Shown here one piece after another: positions 1 through 5,697 of a DNA stretch of 6,424 nt. The notes under the pieces are model-generated. The model saw only the letters and a list, made by a program, of their open reading frames with translations. It did no database searches and had not been told where the DNA came from. The DNA is from Acidobacteriota bacterium. Lineage in GTDB: Bacteria > Acidobacteriota > Terriglobia > Terriglobales > Acidobacteriaceae. Every line of letters begins with the position of its first letter. Positions within the stretch are counted from its first letter, which is position 1. The DNA lies in assembly GCA_021780095.1 (NCBI GenBank), contig JAJXZK010000432.1, positions 1 through 6,424 on the forward strand, given 5' to 3'. The position numbers were made by a program, and so were the translations under genes.

Positions 1-261
1 CATGGCGAGAATCCGATTTAGATCTTTGGAAAGCAGATCGGGCATCGCGTCGGGACGAAATTTCGCAACCTCATCCTGCACCAGCTTACCGATGGCGACC
101 TTTTCGGTGTGGTGCGACTTATCAGGGAAGGAATGCCGGCTGTAGCAGAAGGAAATAGCCTGTCCGCCCGGATGATGGAATGCAGCAAGCGTTCGCAACT
201 CCTCTTGCTCGGGAATTTGTTTGGAAGCGGCAGGATCGGTAGGTATGGCGTGTGTGTGCAT
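1..261 (-). CDS. Partial N-terminus of a possible eRF1-like (baeRF/Balon-type) protein
   Basis: The reading frame opens at an ATG (complement of 259-261) and stays open for 87 codons to the left edge, so the C-terminal part is missing. A TGA lies in frame just upstream (complement of 274-276), and an AGGA ribosome-binding site sits about 5 nt before the ATG, which fixes the start. The protein begins MHTHAIPTDP and has the segment LRTLAAFHHPGGQAISFCYS at residues 22-41, followed by a charged stretch with DKSHHTEK at 47-54 and a helical part around 56-84. A 'leucine-rich start, then P-G-x-x-[VI]-S-[FL]-x-Y' opening with a following charged loop resembles the N-domains of bacterial archaeo-eukaryotic release factor (baeRF) proteins, the group containing M. 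tuberculosis Rv2629 and the ribosome hibernation factor Balon. That match is from memory and tentative. It is transcribed away from hsp20. The coding call is firmer than the family call. Confidence 0.6.
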   Translation of the reverse strand, partial: MHTHAIPTDPAASKQIPEQEELRTLAAFHHPGGQAISFCYSRHSFPDKSHHTEKVAIGKLVQDEVAKFRPDAMPDLLSKDLNRILAM

Positions 262-769
262 GGCTTCCTCGTCTCACCGGTAGTCTGGGCGGTTGCCATA
301 GAAATGGCAATGATCCAGATCACGTGTCTGTCTCTTTGTCCACAGCCGCGCCGAGTATAAGTAGGCAATCATTTGGATATTTATTCCCGAAGCGTGATTT
401 GCCTCACTGCACTGTCCCCATGTCCTCCGTACCATCTGATCTATGGAAGTGCAAGTCCTGGAGCGTGACGAGGTCATGTGGCATGCATCCGGTACGGTTG
501 CCTTCTGCACCTGCGAGTTTCGGAGCCCTCGTAGAAGCTGTCTCATGTGGGACGTCGCGACTTCGGCCAACGATCTGAGACCTGTTTTGATTGCGGGTCT
601 CACCCTGGACGTATCGAGCGATTTCGAGTTTATGAGACAGCTCCGAGCCTCATCCCTCTTGTCTCTGACCACTCTGCCTTGAGGCGGGGCTTCGAAACTC
701 ACTTCTGCTAACGCTGCGTCCGTCACTCACTTGCGGATGTATCCATGATTGGAGAAAAGGAGAAAGTTT
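262..769. other. Divergent intergenic region between the eRF1-like gene and hsp20
   Basis: About 500 bases separate two divergent start codons, so promoters for both genes should lie here. Frames that stay open in this stretch (for example 443-682 on + and 274-726 on -) lack a convincing ribosome-binding site and have no recognisable domain, so I treat them as non-coding. A 7-bp inverted repeat lies at 576-602. I looked for a CIRCE element (TTAGCACTC-N9-GAGTGCTAA) and for a clear sigma-32-type promoter and found neither. The last 20 bases hold the hsp20 ribosome-binding site. Confidence 0.6.
576..602. repeat. 7-bp inverted repeat upstream of hsp20
   Basis: TGAGACC (576-582) and GGTCTCA (596-602) are perfect inverted copies separated by 13 bases. 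The element lies about 170 bases before the hsp20 start codon. It could be a regulator-binding site or a hairpin in a leader RNA. No T-run follows it, so it is not a standard terminator. Nothing ties it to a named regulator. Confidence 0.4.
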
Positions 770-1303
770 ATGTCGACCATGTTAGCGAAAGAAGCGCTAG
801 AGAAAACTCCCCGGCCGAGTCTGATGGCGCCCTTGTCCATTTTCGAAGAGATGGACCAACTCGCCGCAGAGATTGAGAAGAGGGCATTCAGCCTGTTTGA
901 GCAACGGGGAGGCGGCGATGGTTTCGCCCTGTCCGATTGGTTTCGTGCCGAGTCTGAATTTGTCCATCCGACTCCTATTGAAGTAAAGGAGACCGAGAAG
1001 GAAGTCGTGATTCAAGCCGAAGTGCCTGGATTTGAGTTGAAGGAGCTGTCCATCAGCGCCGAACCTTACAGTGTTCGCATCTACGGCAAGAGCGAAAAAA
1101 GAGAGCAGGAGAAGAAAGAAGAAAAGAAGGGGACACTGCGGCACTACAGCGAAATCTGTGGAACCGAAGTATTACGCCAGGTCTCGTTGCCGGCCGCTAT
1201 CAATCCTGAGAATGCGACAGCGCGTCTGGAGAAGGGTGTTCTGGAGATCCATCTGCCGAAGGCATCTCCACCGAAATTGATTGAGATTAAATCTGCGGCT
1301 TGA
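770..1303 (+). CDS. Small heat-shock protein, Hsp20/alpha-crystallin family
   Basis: This 177-residue protein is an ATP-independent holdase that binds unfolding proteins in the cytoplasm and keeps them refoldable by ATP-driven chaperones. The alpha-crystallin domain covers roughly residues 68-165, opening with TPIEVKETEKEVVIQAEVPG and ending in the family signature A-x-x-x-x-G-V-L (ATARLEKGVLEIHLPK, 149-164). An I-x-I motif (IEI, 171-173), the C-terminal anchor used for oligomer assembly, follows. The N-terminal arm (1-65) has an amphipathic stretch near 25-45. A strongly charged segment of mostly Lys and Glu (107-121) sits where the loop between the central beta strands is expected. I chose ATG 770 because AAGGAG lies 7 nt upstream; a TTG at 749 in the same frame would place that site inside the gene. 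A terminator follows directly, so the gene is probably its own transcription unit. Confidence 0.95.
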   Translation: MSTMLAKEALEKTPRPSLMAPLSIFEEMDQLAAEIEKRAFSLFEQRGGGDGFALSDWFRAESEFVHPTPIEVKETEKEVVIQAEVPGFELKELSISAEPYSVRIYGKSEKREQEKKEEKKGTLRHYSEICGTEVLRQVSLPAAINPENATARLEKGVLEIHLPKASPPKLIEIKSAA

Positions 1304-1322
1304 AAGGGCCAGAGACTACATC

Positions 1323-1367
1323 AGAAGGACGCGAGAGAGTATCCCGTGCGTCCTTCTTTGTTTGTTT
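1323..1367 (+). terminator. Rho-independent terminator after hsp20
   Basis: AGAAGGACGC (1323-1332) and GCGTCCTTCT (1348-1357) form a perfect 10-bp stem with a 15-base loop. A T-rich tail (TTTGTTTGTTTGTT) follows at once. The stem begins 20 bases after the hsp20 stop codon. It should end the hsp20 transcript and separates it from the chaperonin gene, which then needs its own promoter in 1368-1478. Confidence 0.88.
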
Positions 1368-1478
1368 GTTCGTTGGACAGAGCGACTGGATGTCCGATAT
1401 CTAAGTCGCATTTTTGTAACGACGCCGCTGACGCTCTGGATTCGTTGTGACGAGTTGCAGGACACATAGGGAGGAACC
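1368..1478 (+). promoter_or_regulatory. Leader region of the groEL-like gene with a strong ribosome-binding site
   Basis: These 111 bases lie between the hsp20 terminator and the chaperonin start, so a promoter is expected here by position. I cannot pick convincing -35 and -10 boxes. AGGGAGG at 1468-1474 is a strong ribosome-binding site 4 nt before ATG 1479. No CIRCE operator is present, and there is no room for a groES gene. Confidence 0.5.
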
Positions 1479-3107
1479 ATGGCCGGCAAACACGTACTCT
1501 TCCGTTCCGAGGCCCGTGCAAAAGTGCTTCATGGAGCCACTTTGATGACCGATGCGGTACGTATCACCCTCGGCCCCAAATCGAAATGCGTGCTGATCGA
1601 GAAGAAGTGGGGAGCGCCGCTTGTCTGCAACGACGGGGTCACCATCGCGAAGGAGTTCCAACTGGCGGATGCCGAAGAAAATATGGGTGTGAAGATGCTG
1701 CTGCAGGCTGCGGAGCGAACCGGGAACGCGGTTGGCGACGGGACCAGCACAGCCACGCTGCTGGCACATGCGCTGTACGCGGAGGGGGTGCGGAATATCG
1801 CCGCGCGAGCGAGCGCGATCGACATTAAACGCGGTCTTGATCGAGGGCTAAAGGTTGCGCTGGACGCTCTAAAGCTGCTGGCGCGACCTGTACAGTCGTC
1901 TCGCGAAAAGATGCAAGTCGCGTCGATCGCCGCGCACAACGACGAAGAGATTGGCCGGCTGGTCACTGAGGCAATTGAAAAAGTCGGCTCCGATGGCGTG
2001 GTTTCTGTGGAAGAGGCCAAGGGAACGGAAACGACGGTGGAACTGGTGGAGGGCACGCAATTCGACCGCGGCTATCTTTCCGCTTATTTCATTACCGATC
2101 CACAGAATGCCGAAGTGGTTCTGGAGAATCCGGTGCTTTTTCTGAGCGAGCAGAAAATCAGTGCGGTCTAAGACCTATTGCCATTGCTGGAATCGGTGGC
2201 GAAGAGCGGAAGGCCGCTTTGCCTGATCCTGGATGATCTGGAACGCGAGGCACTGGCCACTGTCGTACTCAACAAGCTGCGCGGAGTCCTGCCGGCGGCA
2301 GCCGTCAAGGCTCCTGGATATGGGGATCGCAGAAAAGAGATGCTGCAGGATATTGCCACGCTTACCGGAGGGCAGGTCTTCTCCGAACAATTGGGAATCA
2401 CGCTGGAGAAATTTGAGCTTCCGCAATTAGGCAGATGCAGACGGGTGGTGATGAACAAAGATACCACCACCATCATCGGAGGTGAGGAGACCAAAGAGGC
2501 GATTGAAGGCCGCAAGAAGGAGCTGCGTAAACAGATCCAGGACGCTACATCCGACTACGATCGCGAGAAACTTCAGGAACGCCTGGCAAAGATATCCGGC
2601 GGTGTGGCAGTGATCCACGTCGGGGCGGCATCTGAGGCGGAACTGAAAAATCGCAAGGAAGCTTTTGACGATGCCATTCATGCTACCCGAGCAGCGGTAG
2701 AAGAGGGAATTGTTCCAGGTTGCGGTCTGACACTGCTGCGGCTGATTCCGCCTTTGGAAGCAGAGGAGAAGAAGGTCGACGGAGATGAAAGGACCGGGAT
2801 ACGAATCCTGCTGCGTGCCCTCGAAGTTCCGACGCGCCAGATAGCTGAGAATTCCGGGTTTGACGCGGGAGTCGTGGTGGACAAGATGCGCCACGGCGAA
2901 GGAAGTTTCGGTTTCGATGCAGCCAGGGGACTCTACGTGGATTTGGCGGAGGCAGGAATTCTGGATCCAGCCAAAGTGGTTCGGGTGGCGCTCGAGAACG
3001 CGGTCTCTGTGGCCAGCGTTCTGCTGTTGGCTGAAGCGACTCTGACGGAGATTCCTGAACCGCGGAAGGAAAGTGTTGAGACGGCGGCCGGCGAATCGGA
3101 GTACTGA
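1479..3107 (+). pseudogene. groEL: GroEL-type chaperonin (Hsp60) interrupted by an in-frame TAA at 2169-2171
   Basis: The frame encodes a complete group I chaperonin of 542 codons except for one stop at codon 231; there is no frameshift. By count it aligns without gaps to E. coli GroEL up to at least residue 398. ATP-site residues G32-P33-K34, D52, D87 (GDGTST) and catalytic D398 are present, as are substrate-binding Y199, Y203, F204, L234, L237 and N265. Thus equatorial (1-133 and about 410-542), intermediate and apical domains are all recognisable. The stop sits at the position of E. coli R231, just before apical helix H. A 230-residue product would lack most of the apical domain and the C-terminal equatorial half, so it should not form a working ring. 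Differences from E. coli are N for K51, C for G415, and a C-terminus ending GESEY without GGM repeats. No groES is adjacent. It may be a recent pseudogene, a readthrough gene or a sequencing error. Confidence 0.85.
2169..2171 (+). other. Premature TAA stop codon in the groEL-like frame
   Basis: The translation runs QKISAV, stop, DLLPLLE in one continuous frame, matching KISNIREMLPVLE of E. coli GroEL residue for residue. AAA, CAA or GAA would become TAA by one base change. The stop lies inside an 11-base inverted repeat, GGTCT-A-AGACC (2165-2175). An in-frame TTG at 2178 follows, but no ribosome-binding site precedes it, so re-initiation there looks weak. Confidence 0.9.
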
Positions 3108-3370
3108 CCCTACGATTCACACAATTTATAAGTGTCAGTCCCGGATTTGGCCGGTAAGTCGCATGGGTGGTGGTGTCTCTGTGTGTGCACTCTTTAGTTC
3201 GAGATGCTTCCGGAATAGCTAAAACATTATCGCGAGAGTTTGACCGGAAGTTAGCTTCAAACATTTTACTCATGATAACGGTTGCAAGAGCCAGGCAAGG
3301 TTCGCCCCGGGTTAAGGTTGACTCAACATGTTCTCCCTGATGGAACACTCAATCGGAGCACGCCACATCG

Positions 3371-3400
3371 GGGATATCCCTCCTCTAAGCGTGATTAGAG
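3371..3400. promoter_or_regulatory. Two adjacent palindromes upstream of the peroxiredoxin
   Basis: GGGATATCCC (3371-3380) is a perfect 10-bp palindrome. Two bases later CTCTAA (3383-3388) and TTAGAG (3395-3400) form perfect 6-bp arms around a 6-base centre. They lie about 125-155 bases before the peroxiredoxin start. Such spacing suits binding sites of dimeric regulators, but I recognise no known operator, and short palindromes also arise by chance. Confidence 0.3.
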
Positions 3401-3454
3401 TCACTGATATACCTGCTGAAAACGCATAGGCTTCCCATGTAAGTCGAAAAGATA

Positions 3455-3472
3455 TGTCTGTAGCTCATGCTA
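3455..3472 (+). repeat. 18-bp repeat, copy 1, upstream of the peroxiredoxin
   Basis: TGTCTGTAGCTCATGCTA here matches TGTGTGTAGCTCATGCTA at 5643-5660 at 17 of 18 positions. The core TAGC-TCAT-GCTA has 4-base inverted arms. The copy ends 55 bases before the peroxiredoxin ATG chosen here. It contains an ATG (3467) in the peroxiredoxin frame, but the repeat's presence at a second, non-coding site argues that this ATG is not the real start. Confidence 0.6.
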
Positions 3473-3526
3473 AGGTTTGGGCGCTTTTATCCGGCATATA
3501 GATCAATGGATCGAAGGGGTATGACA

Positions 3527-4183
3527 ATGGATACGATAGTTCAGGAAAACGGCAAGGCAACTCTCCCTCGCCTGAATCAACCCGCGCCACTCTTTGAAGC
3601 TGAAACGACGCACGGTACACTGCGCTTGGAGGATTTTCAGGGAAGTTGGGTCATTTTGTTTTCTCATCCTGCGGATTTCACGCCGGTCTGTACGACAGAA
3701 TTTATCGCCTTTACGGAACTAGCTCCCGAACTAAAGAAGCGAGGCGTTGAGCTCTGCGGTTTGAGTATCGACAGCACTTACTCGCACATTGCGTGGGTGC
3801 GAAATATTGAAAAGAATTTCGGCGTCCGCGTGCCCTTCCCCATCATCGCCGACCTGAACAAAGAAGTAGCCACCCTGTACGGTATGGTGATGCCCGGTGA
3901 AAGCAAGACAGAAACCAGCCGCTGTATTTTTGTCATCGATCCTAAAGGTATTCTGCGCGCCATGATCTATTATCCGCTGACGACCGGCCGCAATACACAG
4001 GAGATACTGCGACTGATTGATGCATTGCAAACCACCGACAAGCATGGAATCGCAACCCCCGCCAATTGGAAGCCGGGCGACAAGATCATTATTCCGCCGC
4101 CAAAAACGACAGAAGCGGCTGAAGAGCGCATGAAGGCCGGCTATGAGACGGCTGACTGGTATTTTTCAAAGCGCGCCATATAA
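3527..4183 (+). CDS. Peroxiredoxin, AhpC/TSA superfamily, 1-Cys (Prx6)-type
   Basis: This 218-residue cytoplasmic enzyme reduces hydrogen peroxide and organic peroxides through a cysteine thiol. The catalytic motif P-x-x-x-T-x-x-C appears as HPADFTPVCTTEF (47-59), with peroxidatic Cys55, Thr52 and Pro48; the conserved arginine is Arg132 in TSRCIFVIDP. The thioredoxin-like core covers about 12-160. A C-terminal 1-cysPrx_C-type region, with NWKPGDKIIIPPP (180-192) and ending ADWYFSKRAI, matches the Prx6 group in length and layout. Other cysteines are Cys77 and Cys133; there is none in the C-terminal arm, so a resolving cysteine of the archaeal type is missing and an external thiol donor is likely. 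I chose ATG 3527 because AAGGGG (3514-3519) sits 7 nt upstream. ATG 3521 is too close to that site, and ATG 3467 would add 20 residues overlapping the repeat. A small winged-helix gene follows after 68 bases. Confidence 0.93.
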   Translation: MDTIVQENGKATLPRLNQPAPLFEAETTHGTLRLEDFQGSWVILFSHPADFTPVCTTEFIAFTELAPELKKRGVELCGLSIDSTYSHIAWVRNIEKNFGVRVPFPIIADLNKEVATLYGMVMPGESKTETSRCIFVIDPKGILRAMIYYPLTTGRNTQEILRLIDALQTTDKHGIATPANWKPGDKIIIPPPKTTEAAEERMKAGYETADWYFSKRAI

Positions 4184-4213
4184 GTGCCCTTCTAGGGTAT
4201 TGGCTGCCCACAG

Positions 4214-4230
4214 GCGCTAATCGGAAGCGC
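4214..4230 (+). repeat. Short hairpin between the peroxiredoxin and the winged-helix gene
   Basis: GCGCT (4214-4218) and AGCGC (4226-4230) make a 5-bp GC-rich stem with a 7-base loop. It ends just before the AAGGAA ribosome-binding site (4239-4244) of the next gene. It has no T-run, so it is more likely a processing or attenuating structure, or chance, than a terminator. Confidence 0.3.
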
Positions 4231-4251
4231 GAAAGCTCAAAGGAATGACCT

Positions 4252-4506
4252 ATGCCCTGTGTCAACACGAACGGAGAAATCACGGAGATGGCAAAGAGAA
4301 TACTTCTGGCGATGGTCCCCGGTAGTTCGCTCGACAAGGTAGTGGAGCAAACCGGAACTCCTCTGTACCGTATACGCATGGCAGCTCGGGAGCTGGTAGA
4401 GGCGGGTTACGCTAACGAGATGGCACAGAGCTTTGTCACTACAGAGGCAGGGCTGGCAGCGCTCTCAAAAGGCGCAGTGAGTGGAAGCCTAAGCAACGGA
4501 GCATAG
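4252..4506 (+). CDS. Small winged-helix-like protein of unknown function
   Basis: The 84-residue product starts at an ATG with AAGGAA 7 nt upstream. Its order of elements looks like a lone winged helix-turn-helix domain: a first helix around 10-22 (EITEMAKRILLAMV), a second near 26-33 (SLDKVVEQ), a turn and candidate recognition helix at 36-50 (TPLYRIRMAARELVE), then AGYANEMAQSFVTTEAG (51-67) resembling the wing and last helix of MarR/ArsR-like folds. The tail 73-84 is Gly/Ser-rich and probably disordered. I recognise no named family. It lies 68 bases after the peroxiredoxin and 125 before the aquaporin, on the same strand, so it may be cotranscribed with the peroxiredoxin and could regulate this locus. 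There is no metal-binding cysteine cluster; the only cysteine is Cys3. Coding status is likely; DNA binding is inference from pattern. Confidence 0.75.
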   Translation: MPCVNTNGEITEMAKRILLAMVPGSSLDKVVEQTGTPLYRIRMAARELVEAGYANEMAQSFVTTEAGLAALSKGAVSGSLSNGA

Positions 4507-4631
4507 AATGCATGTTCTTTACCAGGGCAGCAAGTGGAACCCAGGGCGCCGCATGAATAGGAGCCATGTTGTTATGCGCTTCTAGTGTGTGCGGGTGGCC
4601 GTTGACAACGGGAGTACAAGTAGAGGTTGCC
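4507..4631 (+). promoter_or_regulatory. Leader region of the aquaporin gene with a 13-bp palindrome
   Basis: These 125 bases separate the winged-helix gene from the aquaporin. CCGTT-GAC-AACGG (4599-4611) is a perfect 5-bp inverted repeat with a 3-base centre, ending 20 bases before the aquaporin ATG. TTGACA within it resembles a -35 box, but a -10 box at normal spacing would fall on the ribosome-binding site, so I do not call it a promoter. It could be an operator or a small leader hairpin. Confidence 0.35.
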
Positions 4632-5258
4632 ATGAACAAATACGTGATGGAACTGATCGGAACCTTTTTCCTGGTGCTGACCATCGGAATGAGTGTGATT
4701 GCCGGTGGAAGTGGAGTGATACCGCCGCTAGCCATCGGGTCAATCCTTATGGTGATGATTTATGCGGGCGGCCACATCTCGGGCGGCCACTACAATCCAG
4801 CTGTCACGCTTGGCGTTTGGCTTCGCGGCCGCTGTAGCACGAAGGATGTTGCTCCTTACATGATCTTCCAGGTGATTGGAGCTTTGCTTGCCGGCTTTGT
4901 GGTCAAGTATCTTACGCCCGGCATGCAGATCACTACCCGCGAGCTGGCAGTTATACCGGAATTGGTCGCCGAGTTTCTGTTTACGTTCGCGCTGGTGTTT
5001 GTGGTATTGAATAGTGCCACTTCGAAGGACAACAATGGCAACTCATTTTACGGGCTGGCCATTGGCTTCACTGTCCTTGCAGGGGCATTTGCGGTTGGCG
5101 GCGTCGCAAGCGCCGCATTCAACCCCGCCGTCGCGGTGGGCATTTCCTCCATGGGGCTGGTCTCGTGGAGTCGATTGTGGATATACCTAGTGGCCAACTT
5201 CTCTGGCGGAGCGGTTGCTGCGCTGGCCTTCAGGCTTCTGTGTCCGGACGACAAGTAA
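4632..5258 (+). CDS. Aquaporin / MIP-family channel with an NPAV second box
   Basis: The 208-residue inner-membrane protein belongs to the major intrinsic protein family, which passes water or small neutral solutes. Six hydrophobic membrane segments are visible, roughly 5-24, 31-47, 74-93, 107-128, 138-157 and 181-203. Two half-helices carry the NPA boxes: SGGHYNPAVTLG (N55-A57) and SAAFNPAVAVG (N164-A166). AqpZ has an arginine directly after the second NPA (R189); here it is Val167. By spacing from the NPA boxes the other filter positions would be about I35, A152 and A161, giving a wide, non-polar pore, so the solute may not be water. Bacterial relatives with NPAV are known from memory and are poorly characterised. 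I chose ATG 4632, with AGAGG 6 nt upstream and a typical MNKYVMELIG start; an upstream ATG at 4566 would add 22 unlikely residues. A hairpin lies 32 bases after the stop. Confidence 0.93.
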   Translation: MNKYVMELIGTFFLVLTIGMSVIAGGSGVIPPLAIGSILMVMIYAGGHISGGHYNPAVTLGVWLRGRCSTKDVAPYMIFQVIGALLAGFVVKYLTPGMQITTRELAVIPELVAEFLFTFALVFVVLNSATSKDNNGNSFYGLAIGFTVLAGAFAVGGVASAAFNPAVAVGISSMGLVSWSRLWIYLVANFSGGAVAALAFRLLCPDDK

Positions 5259-5290
5259 AGGGTTCCCAAACCGCCATCAAATCAGCCAGC

Positions 5291-5330
5291 TCAGGGATCA
5301 TATCTCTTAAAAGAGAGTCCCTGATTTCGC
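5291..5330 (+). terminator. Possible terminator hairpin after the aquaporin
   Basis: TCAGGGA (5291-5297) pairs with TCCCTGA (5318-5324), and within it TCTCT (5303-5307) pairs with AGAGA (5312-5316), leaving a small loop and a bulge on the left side. Only a short T-run (TTTCGCTT) follows. Position just after the aquaporin stop fits a terminator, but the weak tail makes this uncertain. Confidence 0.5.
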
Positions 5331-5642
5331 TTGTCACGGCTAGCTGACGCCATATTGCTTTGACTTCGAGTGACTGGGGCGGCCTGCATGTGGTGGGCGT
5401 CTTGGTCATTCCTTCTCGAACATTCATAAATTCTGCTTCTGATCCCACGGCTTCTCGGCGGGTGACGGCTGTTCAGCAAGTTCATTCCCGACCTTCGCAG
5501 TAACAGCGGAGCCAGTAGACGGCAGTGATTGTGGGCACAGCCTGACACGCAATGTGTTTCCCGGCTTCTCGTTTGCCTTCGGGTTTTGGGCTGCATCGTA
5601 GTGAGTAAGATCACTGCTTCGCTAGAGTTGGAGTTGTAGTAC

Positions 5643-5660
5643 TGTGTGTAGCTCATGCTA
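5643..5660 (+). repeat. 18-bp repeat, copy 2, upstream of the phosphoribosyltransferase
   Basis: TGTGTGTAGCTCATGCTA differs at one position from the copy at 3455-3472 in front of the peroxiredoxin. It ends 37 bases before the phosphoribosyltransferase ATG, in the same orientation relative to the downstream gene. The TAGC/GCTA arms give it dyad symmetry. The flanking bases of the two copies do not match, so the conserved unit is short, like a binding site rather than a dispersed mobile repeat. Confidence 0.6.
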
Positions 5661-5697
5661 GTGCCATGATAGGCAAGATGTGGGCGGAGTGAATGCC

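Larger units (their letters stand above)
3108..3526. other. Intergenic region between the groEL-like gene and the peroxiredoxin
   Basis: About 420 bases hold no supportable gene. The only long frame, on the - strand into groEL, is proline- and arginine-rich and is a shadow. There is no strong terminator after groEL; CCGG-N6-CCGG near 3143-3156 is weak and lacks a T-run. CTTCCGG (3207-3213) and CCGGAAG (3244-3250) could pair across a 30-base loop. Two palindromes (3371-3380 and 3383-3400) and the first copy of an 18-bp repeat (3455-3472) lie in the part nearest the peroxiredoxin, which fits a regulated promoter region. Confidence 0.55.
5259..5697. other. Intergenic region between the aquaporin and the phosphoribosyltransferase
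   Basis: About 440 bases hold no gene I can support on the + strand. They contain the hairpin at 5291-5324, the second copy of the 18-bp repeat at 5643-5660, and the phosphoribosyltransferase ribosome-binding site (GGAG at 5686-5689). A 72-codon frame on the - strand (5230-5448), tail to tail with the aquaporin and overlapping its last 29 bases, has a fairly protein-like C-terminal half but no good start signal. A longer - strand frame (5291-5656) is rich in Arg and Ser and looks like chance. Confidence 0.5.

Noticed and set aside
18..368. 116-codon - strand frame at the left edge
   Set aside because: It overlaps the 87-codon open-ended frame in another phase; that one has a proper ribosome-binding site and a more protein-like sequence, while this one is Arg/Ser/Pro-rich.
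443..682. 79-codon + strand frame upstream of hsp20
   Set aside because: No ribosome-binding site before its ATG, no recognisable domain, and an opposite-strand frame of similar quality covers the same bases.
274..726. 150-codon - strand frame in the divergent spacer
   Set aside because: It needs a GTG start without a ribosome-binding site, has a Ser/Arg/Thr-rich composition and no domain, and runs across the start region of the better-supported divergent gene.
678..769. Sigma-32-type promoter or ROSE-type RNA thermometer for hsp20
   Set aside because: CTTGAG at 678 resembles a -35 box, but no CCCCAT-like -10 follows at the right spacing, and no anti-ribosome-binding-site stretch pairs with AAGGAG.
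1304..1478. groES or CIRCE element before groEL
   Set aside because: The gap is only 175 bases and is taken up partly by the hsp20 terminator; no GroES-like frame and no TTAGCACTC/GAGTGCTAA pair is present.
2178..3107. Independent gene starting at TTG 2178 for the C-terminal GroEL part
   Set aside because: No ribosome-binding site precedes the TTG, and the segment is the exact continuation of the upstream frame, so it is better described as part of one interrupted gene.
2683..3348. 221-codon - strand frame across the groEL 3' end
   Set aside because: It is a proline/arginine-rich shadow of strongly conserved chaperonin coding sequence.
5291..5656. 121-codon - strand frame in the last spacer
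   Set aside because: Arg/Ser/His-rich with no domain and no start signal; it also covers the 18-bp repeat and the hairpin.
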